Shown here: one piece after another, positions 9,600-18,625 of the stretch | How positions within the stretch are numbered: position 1 is the first letter of the stretch | How the letters are laid out: the number at the start of each line of letters is the position of its first letter | Source of the DNA: Roseibium aquae | Lineage (GTDB): Bacteria > Pseudomonadota > Alphaproteobacteria > Rhizobiales > Stappiaceae | Direction of reading: 5' to 3' | Length of the DNA stretch: 64,000 nucleotides | Assembly (NCBI RefSeq): GCF_008711285.1 | Contig: NZ_VXDC01000011.1 | Span: forward strand, 92,013 to 156,012 | Made by a program: the position numbers and the translations under genes | The notes under the pieces: model-generated | The model's database searches: none | What the model was told of the DNA's origin: nothing | The model's input: only the letters and a program-made list of their open reading frames with translations

Positions 9600-10451
9600 T
9601 CAGTCGCGCAACAGCTCGTTGATGGACGTTTTCGAGCGGGTCTGTTCATCGACCGTCTTCACGATCACCGCGCAGTAAAGGCTGGGACCATAGTTCTCTC
9701 CCGGCAGATTCTTTCCGGGAAGGGATCCCGGAACGACAACGGAGTAGGGCGGGACCCGGCCCACATGAATTTGCCCGGTCTGGCGGTCCACGATCTTGGT
9801 CGACTGCCCGATGAAAACACCCATGGAGAGCACAGACCCTTCGCCGACGATCACGCCTTCGACGACTTCCGACCGGGCTCCGATGAAACAATTGTCCTCG
9901 ATGACGACCGGATTGGCCTGCAGCGGCTCCAAAACGCCGCCAATGCCCACCCCCCCGGACAGATGCACGTTTTTGCCGATTTGCGCGCAGGATCCAACGG
10001 TGGCCCAGGTGTCGACCATGGTTCCCTCATCGACATAGGCACCCAGGTTCACGAATGACGGCATCAGCACGACGCCCTTGCCAATGAAGGCGGACCGGCG
10101 GACGGTGCAATTTGGCACAGCCCGGAAGCCGGCTTCTTCAAAGTCGATCCCGCGCCAGCCATCGAACTTCGATGGCACCTTGTCCCACCAGGCCGCATCG
10201 CCCGGCCCGCCCTTGATGACTTCCATCGCATTGAGGCGGAAGGAGAGCAAGACCGCCTTCTTGGCCCATTGGTTGACATGCCAATCCCCGTCTTTCTTCT
10301 CGGCGACCCGCACCTGGCCCCGGTCCAGCAGGTTCAGTGTCGTTTCAACGGCATCCCGCACCTCGCCGGTGGTATGGGCATCGATGGACGCCCGGTCTTC
10401 AAACGCGGCATTGATTACGGTTTCAAGCTGGCCAAGGTCATGGTGCATCAT
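9600..10451 (-). CDS. dapD: 2,3,4,5-tetrahydropyridine-2,6-dicarboxylate N-succinyltransferase
   Basis: A 283-residue trimeric transferase of the succinylase branch of lysine synthesis, producing the substrate chain that DapE later desuccinylates. The central part is a left-handed beta helix of hexapeptide repeats, for example [19 protein letters not shown] and [20 protein letters not shown], ending in the typical [24 protein letters not shown] tail. Two ATGs in a row (10451 and 10448) make the exact start uncertain by one codon. It stands alone on its strand but next to dapE. Confidence 0.97.
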   Translation of the reverse strand: MMHHDLGQLETVINAAFEDRASIDAHTTGEVRDAVETTLNLLDRGQVRVAEKKDGDWHVNQWAKKAVLLSFRLNAMEVIKGGPGDAAWWDKVPSKFDGWRGIDFEEAGFRAVPNCTVRRSAFIGKGVVLMPSFVNLGAYVDEGTMVDTWATVGSCAQIGKNVHLSGGVGIGGVLEPLQANPVVIEDNCFIGARSEVVEGVIVGEGSVLSMGVFIGQSTKIVDRQTGQIHVGRVPPYSVVVPGSLPGKNLPGENYGPSLYCAVIVKTVDEQTRSKTSINELLRD

Positions 10452-10670
10452 TGGGGGGCATTCTCCGGAAAGGGACTGTTGTGGCGCGGACCTAAGCGGC
10501 CCTCCATCGTTCTGTCAAGCGATAGGACAATCCGTCACCTCCGGGCTCCATGCGCTGGCATGTGCGGGTGAGGGGGGCTCACCCAGCGATGCGAAAACGT
10601 CAATTGTTGCAGACCAAAAGGCGGCATACCCTCCCCAAGACATATGGTATTGGCAATTTGGGAGCCTGCG

Positions 10671-11576
10671 ATGGATCTATGGATCCCGATCACTGTATTC
10701 GCGGCCTTCTGCCAGAATCTTCGCTCCGCCCTGCAAAAACATCTGAAAGGCCGGCTTGGCACCAGCGGCGCCACCTTTGTCCGGTTCGCGTATGGCGTCC
10801 CTTTTGCCTGGCTGTATGTATGGGGGTTGAATGCCGGCCTCGGTCTCCCCTTTCCGGAACTGCCGCTCGTTTTTTATCCCTTGGCATTCCTCGGCGGGTT
10901 GGCTCAGATCGCGGCAACCTTTCTGCTCATCCATCTTTTCTCTTATCGGAATTTCACCGCCGGTACAGCCTATTCGAAGACCGAGCCGATCCAAGCGGCC
11001 TTGTTCGGCTGGCTGCTCATCGGGGAAACGGTCACCCTTTCAGCAGGGATCGGAATTCTGCTTGGGGTCATAGGCGTCGTTACCGTTTCGCTTGCGCGGG
11101 AACCGAAGGATCTTGCATCCATGGCGTCCGCGCTGAGCAGCCGGCCGGCGTTCATCGGTCTTGCCTCGGCCGGATTGTTCGGGGCATCGGCTGCGCTCTA
11201 CAGGTCCGCCGCCTTGAGCCTGGAGGGAACCGGTTACCTGATGCAGGCAGGCTTCGCGCTTGCCTTGGTCACGTTGTTCCAGACCTTCGTGATGGGAGCC
11301 TGGATGGCGGTTCGCAGGCCCGCTGAATTGTCCGCCACGATCAGGACATGGCGTTCGAGTGTCTTTGTCGGCATCACGGGGATCGCGGGATCGATTGGCT
11401 GGTTCACGGCCATGACCTTGCAACAGGTGGCCTATGTCCGGGCTCTTGCCCAGATTGAGCTTGTCTTCACACTTTTGTTTTCTGTCTTTGTTTTCAGGGA
11501 AAAGCTGAGACAGGCCGAGATCATCGGCTGTCTGCTGATCGGCGCCGCTGTGGTGGTTGTCGTGCTGGCGAGTTGA
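10671..11576 (+). CDS. DMT-superfamily transporter (EamA family)
   Basis: A 301-residue integral membrane protein with about ten hydrophobic segments arranged as two EamA repeats. Repeat one ends with FSYRNFTAGTAYSKTEPIQAALFGWLLIGE and repeat two with AYVRALAQIELVFTLLFSVFVFREKLR, the usual signature of drug/metabolite exporters. ATG 10671 follows GGGAG at about 10660; upstream in-frame starts are not supported. Substrate unknown. It converges with the small secreted protein gene, leaving only 11 bases. Confidence 0.88.
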   Translation: MDLWIPITVFAAFCQNLRSALQKHLKGRLGTSGATFVRFAYGVPFAWLYVWGLNAGLGLPFPELPLVFYPLAFLGGLAQIAATFLLIHLFSYRNFTAGTAYSKTEPIQAALFGWLLIGETVTLSAGIGILLGVIGVVTVSLAREPKDLASMASALSSRPAFIGLASAGLFGASAALYRSAALSLEGTGYLMQAGFALALVTLFQTFVMGAWMAVRRPAELSATIRTWRSSVFVGITGIAGSIGWFTAMTLQQVAYVRALAQIELVFTLLFSVFVFREKLRQAEIIGCLLIGAAVVVVVLAS

Positions 11577-11587
11577 GGGAAAGTCCC

Positions 11588-11968
11588 TCAAGGTTTGAGA
11601 ACGATCACTTCGGTCTGGCCACCGTCGCATATGTAGCAGCAACTCCGGCAGCGCATCCTGTTCTGGTAGCCGACACCCCAATAGGTCTCCGTCCTGTTGC
11701 GCACCCAGGCTCCGTAGCACACCCTTTCACCTTTCTGGCACGAAATGCCAATGCGCTGAAGCGTGTAGTTGTTCAAGACATAAACCCGCTCACGGCCGGG
11801 CCAGACATGGCCTTGGCGGGTGTCGGAGTAAAGCTCCACATCGACGATGTTTGGGTGCTCGCTGCGGATCTGGAAGGTCAGGGTCTCCGCGGAAGCCGAT
11901 CCGCCCGGGAAAAAATGGACCGAGGTCAGCATGACAAGAAAAATCAGAGGTTTGGTCAGGGAACCCAT
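11588..11968 (-). CDS. Small cysteine-rich secreted protein of unknown function
   Basis: A 126-residue protein with a clear Sec signal peptide (MGSLTKPLIFLVMLTSVHFFPGG..ASA, cleavage near residue 27). The mature part of about 100 residues has six Cys, four of them in the closing cluster CRSCCYIC, and a ...RVYVLNNYTLQRIGISCQ.. segment. The pattern suggests a disulfide-bonded periplasmic or secreted protein. I do not recognise the family. ATG 11968 was chosen because AAGGAG precedes it and because the frame upstream (open to 12205) has no protein character. Confidence 0.72.
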   Translation of the reverse strand: MGSLTKPLIFLVMLTSVHFFPGGSASAETLTFQIRSEHPNIVDVELYSDTRQGHVWPGRERVYVLNNYTLQRIGISCQKGERVCYGAWVRNRTETYWGVGYQNRMRCRSCCYICDGGQTEVIVLKP

Positions 11969-12071
11969 GGCGCACCCATGCTCCTTCAGGACGGGGCCGC
12001 GAGCATAAGCGTTCGCCGGCCGGTTGGAAAGCAGGCCGGGTTTGTGGCGCGCCGGAACCTGCGTCAGTGCC

Positions 12072-12935
12072 CTATGTCGTGCTTTGGAGCCAGTCCCGGA
12101 ATGCCCCGACCGGCCTCGACAGCGGGCGCGCGGGCGACCGCACAAACCAATACCCTGTTTCCAGTTCGACAACCGGCCAATCGGGCAGGAGCAGATGGCC
12201 GGCATTCACCTCCTTTGTCAGAAAGCGTTTGTCGACGGCAATGGCCCCCATTCCGGCAATCGCCGCTTGAATGGCCAGATCGCGGCTTTCCAAAACCATT
12301 CCGGACGCGGCGTCTTCATGGTCAAGCCCGGCGGAGGACAGCCACAACGGCCAGTCGCCGCGCCGTCCGGCACTGTGGATGAGCGGTAAGCGCGACAGAA
12401 CGCTGGGCCCGCCGGCAGCGTGTTCGGCAAGGAGGGCGGGGGCGACGGCGACGGCCAAATGCTCTTGCCACAAAAGCACGCTGTCGAGACCCTGCCAGTT
12501 GCCGGTTCCAAGACGAATGGCGCAATCATAGTGTTCGCGCTCCAGATCGACCATGCGGGTGGATGCCGATAGCAGGATTTCGACATCCGGCTGGATTTTC
12601 TGAAATTCAGGCAAGCGGGGGATCAGCCAGCGCGTGGCAAATGTCGAAACGGTGCTGATTCTCAGCTCTGTGCGTCCGCGGCGGCGAAAGGTATCGACAG
12701 CCTCCTCGACCCGATCGAACGCATCCCCCAAACCGAGAGCCAGCCGCTGCCCCTCCTCCGTCAGGATCAGCCCGCGCCCGTCCCGCAAGATGAGTTGCGC
12801 GCCCAGTTCATCTTCCAGCTTGCGCATGAGATGAGACAGGGCGGAGGGGGATACGCCGAGCCGGTCCGCGGCCAGTGACGCACGCCCAAGTCGGGCCAAA
12901 AGGGAAAATGCGTGAAGAGCACGAAGAGAGACCAT
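12072..12935 (-). CDS. LysR family transcriptional regulator (GcvA-like)
   Basis: A 287-residue LysR-type regulator. The N-terminal winged helix is plain (SLRALHAFSLLARLGRASLAADRLGVSPSALS, residues 3-34), followed by the linker helix and the substrate-binding domain starting near residue 90 (RTELRISTVSTFATRWLIPRLPEF), as in the GcvA subgroup. ATG 12935 gives the usual short N-terminus; the frame is open to 12965. The target genes cannot be told: the neighbours are the secreted protein downstream and the HAD phosphatase upstream, neither divergent. Confidence 0.9.
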   Translation of the reverse strand: MVSLRALHAFSLLARLGRASLAADRLGVSPSALSHLMRKLEDELGAQLILRDGRGLILTEEGQRLALGLGDAFDRVEEAVDTFRRRGRTELRISTVSTFATRWLIPRLPEFQKIQPDVEILLSASTRMVDLEREHYDCAIRLGTGNWQGLDSVLLWQEHLAVAVAPALLAEHAAGGPSVLSRLPLIHSAGRRGDWPLWLSSAGLDHEDAASGMVLESRDLAIQAAIAGMGAIAVDKRFLTKEVNAGHLLLPDWPVVELETGYWFVRSPARPLSRPVGAFRDWLQSTT

Positions 12936-13095
12936 GGCAAATGGGATCCGCGTCGAACAGAGCATCGGGCGCAGGGATGAAGCCCAGGCAATGCTCTGCC
13001 ATCTGAAAACCGCTCGGCTTCCTGGCGCAAGGCATTTCCGCCATGTCGCCGGGTGAACTGGGTTGTTTGGGCAAGGTCAAACCGGGCAAGCGCAG

Positions 13096-13845
13096 TCAGG
13101 CGGCCTTTATCGCCCCAAGCACCGCCTTCAGGAAGCCCGGCAAATGATCCGTGACGAAATCGACATGCGGAACGGCATCGCCCTCCATTTCCCATGCGCC
13201 CGAAAACAGATCCCGGGTGTTTTGCGGGACGATCAGAACAGTGCGCATCCCCAGGCCATGGGGCACGACAAGGTTTCGCGACAAATCCTCGAACATGGCG
13301 GCACGAACCGGTGAGACACCCGTCTGTTTGACGAACATGTCATAGGTTTCCCGGTTGGGCTTCGGCATCAAGTCGGCTGCCACAATGTCGAAGATGTCCT
13401 CGAAATGATCGGTGATGCCAAGCGCGGCGGCCGTCCGCTCAGCATGCGGGCGGTCGCCATTCGTGAAGATGAACTTGCGTCCGGGCAAGGCCGCGATGGC
13501 CGCGCCAAGCTCCGGATCCGGGGTGAGGGACGAATAATCGATATCATGCGCATGGGCGAGGAAATCGTCGGGATCGACGTTATGTTCGATCATCAAGCCG
13601 CGCAGCGTGGTGCCGTAGGTCTTGTAGTACTGCTTCTGCTGCACCATCGCCTCGTCCGGCGGCAGTTGGAGAAGGCGGGCGACATAGCTGGCGATTTGCT
13701 CGTTGATCTGGCTGAAAAGGTTGGCTTCGGCGGGATAGAGCGTGTTGTCGAGATCGAAGATCCACGCTTCGACGCCCTCGAAGGTCCGAAGGTCGTGCAA
13801 ATGGGCGTGCCGGCCTTCGCGGGGAACGGTTTTGCGTCCTGTCAC
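13096..13845 (-). CDS. Pyrimidine 5'-nucleotidase, HAD superfamily
   Basis: A 249-residue cytoplasmic HAD phosphatase. Motif I is FDLDNTLYP (nucleophile Asp31 and Asp33), motif II FTNGD (about 126-130), and motifs III/IV lie around MPKP and [11 protein letters not shown]. This subgroup dephosphorylates pyrimidine nucleotides and related sugar phosphates. Its start overlaps the argB stop by four bases, so the two are translationally coupled; the argB-nucleotidase pair is common in alphaproteobacteria. The metabolic link between them is not known. Confidence 0.92.
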   Translation of the reverse strand: MTGRKTVPREGRHAHLHDLRTFEGVEAWIFDLDNTLYPAEANLFSQINEQIASYVARLLQLPPDEAMVQQKQYYKTYGTTLRGLMIEHNVDPDDFLAHAHDIDYSSLTPDPELGAAIAALPGRKFIFTNGDRPHAERTAAALGITDHFEDIFDIVAADLMPKPNRETYDMFVKQTGVSPVRAAMFEDLSRNLVVPHGLGMRTVLIVPQNTRDLFSGAWEMEGDAVPHVDFVTDHLPGFLKAVLGAIKAA

Positions 13846-14729
13846 GGCTGGATCAGCGTCCCGACGCCGCGGTCGGTAAACAGCTCCAGCAGGACCGCAT
13901 GCGCGACCTTCCCGTCCAGGATGACAACGCCTTCAACCCCTTTTTCAACAGCCTCGATACAGGTCTCGACCTTCGGGATCATTCCGCCGGAAATCGTGCC
14001 GTCCGCCATCAGCGCGCGGGCCTCTCCAATGGTCAGACTCTTGATCAGATTGCCGTCGCGGTCCAGTACGCCTGGAACATCGGTGAGGAACAGAAGCCGG
14101 GTGGCATTCAAGGCGCCGGCAATTGCTCCTGCGAAGGTGTCGGCGTTGATATTGTAGGTGTTGCCGTCCTTGCCATGGGCAACGGGGGCGATGACGGGAA
14201 TGAGGTCCTCTTTCAAGACCATTTTCAAAACCGTCGGATTGACTTCAGCCGGTTGACCGACGAAGCCCAGATCGACCACCTGTTCGATTGCCGAATCCGG
14301 GTCAACCATCGTCCGGCGGAGCTGTTCCGCGATCATCAGGTTCCCGTCTTTGCCGCACAGGCCAACGGCCCGTCCGCCTTCACCGGTGATCGTCTGGACA
14401 ATCTGCTTGTTGATTGATCCGGCCAGCACCATTTCGACGATCTCGATCGTCGCGCGGTCTGTGACGCGCAACCCGGCCCGGAACTCGCTGGTGATATTGA
14501 GGCGCTTGAGCATGTTGCCGATTTGCGGCCCGCCGCCATGGACCACCACCGGATGGACGCCGGATTGGCGCATCAGCGTGACGTCTCTGGCAAAAGCGCG
14601 GCCAAGTTCGGCATCGCCCATGGCATGCCCGCCATACTTCACCACGACCGTCTTCTTGTCGTAACGCTGCATGTAGGGAAGCGCCTGGGCAATGATATGT
14701 GCGCGATTGCGGTCATCCAGCAAAGTCAT
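13842..14729 (-). CDS. argB: Acetylglutamate kinase
   Basis: A 295-residue amino-acid kinase that phosphorylates N-acetylglutamate, the second step of arginine synthesis. The N-terminus has KYGGHAMG (phosphate binding), then [13 protein letters not shown] (substrate loop), and the C-terminal [23 protein letters not shown] typical of ArgB. The length and N-terminal extension fit the arginine-inhibited hexameric form. It overlaps the nucleotidase gene by four bases and follows the GGDEF gene on the same strand after 118 bases. Confidence 0.97.
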   Translation of the reverse strand: MTLLDDRNRAHIIAQALPYMQRYDKKTVVVKYGGHAMGDAELGRAFARDVTLMRQSGVHPVVVHGGGPQIGNMLKRLNITSEFRAGLRVTDRATIEIVEMVLAGSINKQIVQTITGEGGRAVGLCGKDGNLMIAEQLRRTMVDPDSAIEQVVDLGFVGQPAEVNPTVLKMVLKEDLIPVIAPVAHGKDGNTYNINADTFAGAIAGALNATRLLFLTDVPGVLDRDGNLIKSLTIGEARALMADGTISGGMIPKVETCIEAVEKGVEGVVILDGKVAHAVLLELFTDRGVGTLIQP

Positions 14730-14847
14730 GAAGGAAAGCGCTCTTGCTTATGGTTGGTTGTGCCTGAACGGTCTATACCCGGTTTGCCCGGGCACTACAA
14801 TGTGGGCAAAGCATGCGGCAGACAGGTGTCACACTGTGCCGGATGCT

Positions 14848-17055
14848 TTACATGGCCGTTTGCTTTTCAATGGAAAACAGCCGCTCGGTGAAGGCATCCG
14901 CGTCAAGTGCATGGTGGATCGGGCGGCTGATATAGGTATCCCCGCCGCAGTTCAGCAGTTGCTCGTGATCGGCATGCCGGTCGTACCCGCTGGTACAAAC
15001 TGAAAAGCCCATGTCCCGCGCAAAGCGGGTCAAGGCCTTTGCTGTTGCCCAGGCATCTGCGCTGTCATCCACCCGTCGCAACGCGTCCAGGTCCAGATTG
15101 ACCCTGCTTATGCCAAGGGGCAGCAGTTTGAACGGACTGACCAACTGGTGCCCGTATTCCGTGATCCCGATCGTCACGCCTTTGGCGAGAAGGGCCGCGA
15201 GATTTGATTTCAGTTCGCCGGAATGGCGCAACACGCTTTCCGCGAACAGATTGAGTTGCAGATTGTCAAGTCCGAGGCCTGTCTCCGCCTCGATCCGGAT
15301 CACGTTGGCGACCAGATTTGGGTCTTCACACTGCGCCGGGTTCAGGGTGAGGCTCAAGGTCCGGCTAACGCCGGCGCGGCGGTTCCAGTCCGCCAGTTGC
15401 CCTGCTGCGCGCCTGAGAAAATGGGTTCCGATCTCGAGCGCTTCGTCGGCCTGGGCGAGCGGGGAGCCGAGCGCCCTCATTCTGATCGGTGTCGCGTGCG
15501 CCGGGGTCCAGACCAGGACAGCCTCGGCCCCGGTAATCCGGTCGTCGGAAAGGGACCGGATGGAGCGGAATGCCACGGAGATCTCGTTTCGCGGCAGAGC
15601 GAAGCGCATGGCCCGTCTTTGCTCGTCGGCGTCCTCGAGCTCGTACCGCATGGTATGCTCGAAGAAGCGGAAACGGTTGCGCCCGGCGCGTTTGGCCGCA
15701 TAAAGGGCAAGATCGGCATTTCCCAAGAGCTGGTTTCCGTCGGCTCCGTGCTGCGGCAGCAGGGCAACCCCGATGCTGCATCCGAACCGGACTTGCTTGC
15801 CGTCGATCGTTGCCGGCGTGTTGAGGGCCGAGATCATTGCGCCGGCACATTCGGTGACGGCGGAGCGGCGGATCAGGGCGGGATCCAGTATGGCGAACTC
15901 GTCGCCTCCAAGCCGGGCAATCGTCGCCTCATGTGAAACGATTGAGCCCAGACGGTGCGCGACCTCCTTCAAGATCGCATCGCCGAAAGAATGCCCGTAG
16001 GTGTCGTTCAGGGTTTTGAAATTGTCGAGATCGAGGAGAAGAAGCGCGGCCGGGTCGCCATGCTCGGTCCAGTCGCAAAAGGTGCGTTCCAATTGTGCCG
16101 TGAAGGCTGCCCGATTGACCAGCCCGGTTAAAGGATCGTGGCTCGCGTAATATGCGATTTGTTTTTTGGCCCGTTCTTCCTCGGTGACGTCTCTTCCAAT
16201 CCCGCGATACCCGAGGAAGCGGCCGTCTGGCGCATAAATCGGCCAGCCGTGAATGCTTACGCAAACCGTTTCGTCGCCGGTATCGATCGAGTACCGGAAA
16301 TCGCGAAAGGGGCGGGGGTCCTTGAGGGTTTCCTTGTGCGCCGCCAATCGTCCGGGATCCGTAACCCGGCCAGTGATCGTATCCCAGCGGGGCCCGTCCG
16401 GCGCGTTGTCTGCCGACAGTTGCGTCCGCCCGAGGTCCCCGATGGAGGAATAGGTCAAGCGCAGATCCTGATCCTGCTCCCAGACCCAGTCCGTCGCGAT
16501 TTCGAGATAGTCTGACAGCCGGTCCGCATTCAAACGCGCTTCAATGAGCCGCTCGGTGATGAATTGCAGCTCTTGAGCCCGGCCTTTTTGCGCCTCGCTC
16601 AGTGCGGACCAGGACTGGGCCGCGCTGAAAATGGTCAGTACACCGGCGAGCGCCTTGCGGCGGTCGCTGATCGGGAAACTTGCGATCGATGCGACTTCCG
16701 GAACGGAAAACAGGGAGAGGGACGCGTGCTCGGGACTGCCGGAATCAATGAACACTGGTTCGCGGCGCTTTGCGACACGCTCGAAGAGCGGCGCCGCATT
16801 CAGGTCGCAGCGTTCATTGCCCCCCGCCAGAACCACCATATACGGCGTTTCGTTTTGCAAGAGGGTCAGATGAACACGCTCGGCACCCGTCTCGCTGCAC
16901 AGTATCGAGACAAGGGCCTGCAAGGCCTGCTCATAAAGGGCGATGGACGTCCGCTCGCCGAGGACGTTGCCGACATGACCGGAAATCCCGGCATGCGCAT
17001 GCGTGAACTCCGTCATTCCGGAGCGTTCGTCATACCCCATGAGCCCTAGAACCAC
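14848..17055 (-). CDS. GAF-PAS-GGDEF protein with degenerate EAL domain
   Basis: A protein of up to 735 residues. In order: a GAF domain (about 40-175), a PAS/PAC domain (about 182-295, ending GYRGIGRDVTEEERAKK), a GGDEF domain (about 300-465) with intact RLGGDEF at 381-387, and an EAL-like C-terminal domain (about 485-730). The first makes cyclic di-GMP. The position of the RxxD inhibitory site is Ser..Ala, so product inhibition is probably lost. The EAL signature is AEAVLVW, and the DDFGxGYSS segment is replaced by ITEYGHQLVSPF, so phosphodiesterase activity is unlikely. The start is uncertain: GTG 17055, ATG 17040 and ATG 17016 are all possible. Confidence 0.87.
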   Translation of the reverse strand: MVLGLMGYDERSGMTEFTHAHAGISGHVGNVLGERTSIALYEQALQALVSILCSETGAERVHLTLLQNETPYMVVLAGGNERCDLNAAPLFERVAKRREPVFIDSGSPEHASLSLFSVPEVASIASFPISDRRKALAGVLTIFSAAQSWSALSEAQKGRAQELQFITERLIEARLNADRLSDYLEIATDWVWEQDQDLRLTYSSIGDLGRTQLSADNAPDGPRWDTITGRVTDPGRLAAHKETLKDPRPFRDFRYSIDTGDETVCVSIHGWPIYAPDGRFLGYRGIGRDVTEEERAKKQIAYYASHDPLTGLVNRAAFTAQLERTFCDWTEHGDPAALLLLDLDNFKTLNDTYGHSFGDAILKEVAHRLGSIVSHEATIARLGGDEFAILDPALIRRSAVTECAGAMISALNTPATIDGKQVRFGCSIGVALLPQHGADGNQLLGNADLALYAAKRAGRNRFRFFEHTMRYELEDADEQRRAMRFALPRNEISVAFRSIRSLSDDRITGAEAVLVWTPAHATPIRMRALGSPLAQADEALEIGTHFLRRAAGQLADWNRRAGVSRTLSLTLNPAQCEDPNLVANVIRIEAETGLGLDNLQLNLFAESVLRHSGELKSNLAALLAKGVTIGITEYGHQLVSPFKLLPLGISRVNLDLDALRRVDDSADAWATAKALTRFARDMGFSVCTSGYDRHADHEQLLNCGGDTYISRPIHHALDADAFTERLFSIEKQTAM

Positions 17056-17110
17056 CCCCCGGCCGTCATCCCAACTCTCGTCAGATCACACAACACTCAA
17101 CTGTTTGGTG

Positions 17111-17758
17111 TTAAAATGACGTAAAACGCGCAATCTCCGCGCGAAGGTCATCGATCCCTTTTTGTTTCTCGGAGGACGTGCTGATCACCTCCGGATGTGC
17201 CGCAATACGCTTCTTCAGGGCTACAAGAGTGTCCGCCTCAAGCCGTGCGAGCTGGGTGGGCTTGATTTTGTCGGCCTTGGTCAGCACGATCTGGTACACC
17301 ACGGCCGCCTTGTCCAGGAGGGCCATCGTTTCGAGATCGTTCTTTTTCAAACCGTGGCGGCTGTCGATCAGGAGAAAAACCCTGCGCAGGTTGGGCCGGC
17401 CGCGAAGATAGGAAAAAACGAGAGCGGTCCAGGCCTCCACCAGATCCTTGGGGGCCTGTGCGTAGCCGTAGCCGGGCATGTCGACGAAGGTCAAAGGCGT
17501 TTCCGGCGCGGAGAAGAAATTCAGCATCTGCGTTCGGCCCGGTGTGCTGGACGTCCGGGCAAGCCCCTTGCGTCCCGTCAAGGCGTTGATCAACGTGGAT
17601 TTGCCAACATTCGAGCGGCCCGCGAACGCAATCTCCGTGCCCGCCGCTTCCGGCAGGTTGGCCATGTCCGTGACACTGGTCTGAAAGGCCCAGGGCCGGG
17701 CGAACAGCAAGCGGCCCGCTTCGATTTCGTCTGTCGTGTAGGTCTCAATTTCGCTCAT
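17111..17758 (-). CDS. engB: Ribosome biogenesis GTP-binding protein EngB/YsxC
   Basis: A 215-residue TRAFAC-class GTPase needed for assembly of the large ribosomal subunit. G1 is GRSNVGKS (47-54), G2 the Thr in SSTPGRTQ, G3 DMPG (93-96), G4 TKAD (about 146-149) and G5 the STSSE segment near the end. ATG 17758 gives MSEIETY; the frame is open further to 17884 inside the acetyltransferase gene, but that part has no family similarity. Only 10 bases separate it from the acetyltransferase upstream. The yidC-engB-argB neighbourhood is typical of alphaproteobacteria. Confidence 0.96.
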   Translation of the reverse strand: MSEIETYTTDEIEAGRLLFARPWAFQTSVTDMANLPEAAGTEIAFAGRSNVGKSTLINALTGRKGLARTSSTPGRTQMLNFFSAPETPLTFVDMPGYGYAQAPKDLVEAWTALVFSYLRGRPNLRRVFLLIDSRHGLKKNDLETMALLDKAAVVYQIVLTKADKIKPTQLARLEADTLVALKKRIAAHPEVISTSSEKQKGIDDLRAEIARFTSF

Positions 17759-17768
17759 GGACAGCCTT

Positions 17769-18431
17769 CTATCCTGCCTGCGGTCCAGCGTCGAGCGCAG
17801 CTTTCTCAAGTGCGGCGAGATCCGCCCCCCGGATGGCATGGAGATGACGTGTGATCGTCTCGACCGGCCAATCCCACCACGCAATTTTCAGCAAGCGCCC
17901 GATGGTCTCAGGGTCGAAGCGCTGGCGCATCACGCGTCCGGGATTGCCGACAACGATCGCGTAAGGCGGGATATCGGAAGCGGCCACCGCGTGCGCTCCG
18001 AAAATGGCGCCCGAGCCAATGGAAACCCCTGGCATGACGGTTGCGTTGGTGCCGAACCAGACATCATGTCCAACCAGGGTGTCGCCGCGCGCTTCCCTAT
18101 GGAAGATGGAAAAGTCGAAGTCCTTTTCCCATCCTTTGCCGAAGATGCTGAACGGGTAGGTCGAAAACCCGCCCATCGCGTGGTTGGCTCCGTTCATGAT
18201 GAAGGTCGTGCCTTGAGCCAGAGCACAGAACCTTCCGATCTTCAGGCGATCACCGTTGAAATCGAAGTGATAGCGAACATTCCGGTTTTCAAAGTCCTCG
18301 GGCCGGTCGTCATCGTTGTAATAAGTGTAGTCGCCAACTTCGATCGTTGGGTGGGTGATGACGTTTTTCAGGAAAACCGTATGCTGCGCCCCTTTGAAAG
18401 GGTGGACTGTGTGCGGGGATGGGCCGTGCAT
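17769..18431 (-). CDS. CatB/Vat-like hexapeptide-repeat acetyltransferase
   Basis: A 220-residue left-handed beta-helix O-acetyltransferase resembling the CatB/VatD xenobiotic acetyltransferases. Seen are [22 protein letters not shown] (about 65-86, with the active-site His of the NGANH motif), the loop [11 protein letters not shown], and the helix coils [25 protein letters not shown] and [22 protein letters not shown] stands five bases before ATG 18431. Real substrates of chromosomal members are mostly unknown, so drug resistance must not be assumed. It interrupts the usual yidC-engB order. Confidence 0.88.
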   Translation of the reverse strand: MHGPSPHTVHPFKGAQHTVFLKNVITHPTIEVGDYTYYNDDDRPEDFENRNVRYHFDFNGDRLKIGRFCALAQGTTFIMNGANHAMGGFSTYPFSIFGKGWEKDFDFSIFHREARGDTLVGHDVWFGTNATVMPGVSIGSGAIFGAHAVAASDIPPYAIVVGNPGRVMRQRFDPETIGRLLKIAWWDWPVETITRHLHAIRGADLAALEKAALDAGPQAG

Positions 18432-18564
18432 GGAGACTCCGTAAAGCAAGAAACAAGGAATGATGGACAACCGCGTGGTCTGCGGTCGGCCTGCCGGCCG
18501 GCGGCTTCGCCTTGTTGGACAGGCCTTGCTTTATCGGTTCATGGACAGATGTCTCCACAGGATC

Positions 18565-18598
18565 AAAAAAAGGGCCTCGCAGTCGCGGCGAGGCCCTT
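18565..18598 (-). terminator. Rho-independent terminator after yidC
   Basis: On the reverse strand a perfect 11-bp stem (AAGGGCCTCGC / GCGAGGCCCTT, 7-base loop, 18570-18598) is followed by seven T (complement of the A run 18565-18571). It lies 28 bases past the yidC stop and separates the rpmH-rnpA-yidC transcript from the acetyltransferase-engB transcript. Confidence 0.92.
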
Positions 18599-18625
18599 GG
18601 CTCCTAACAGGTTGAAACCGGCATG

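Noticed and set aside
17769..18431. Chloramphenicol or streptogramin resistance gene
   Set aside because: The fold fits, but chromosomal members of this family have other or unknown substrates and there is no resistance context.
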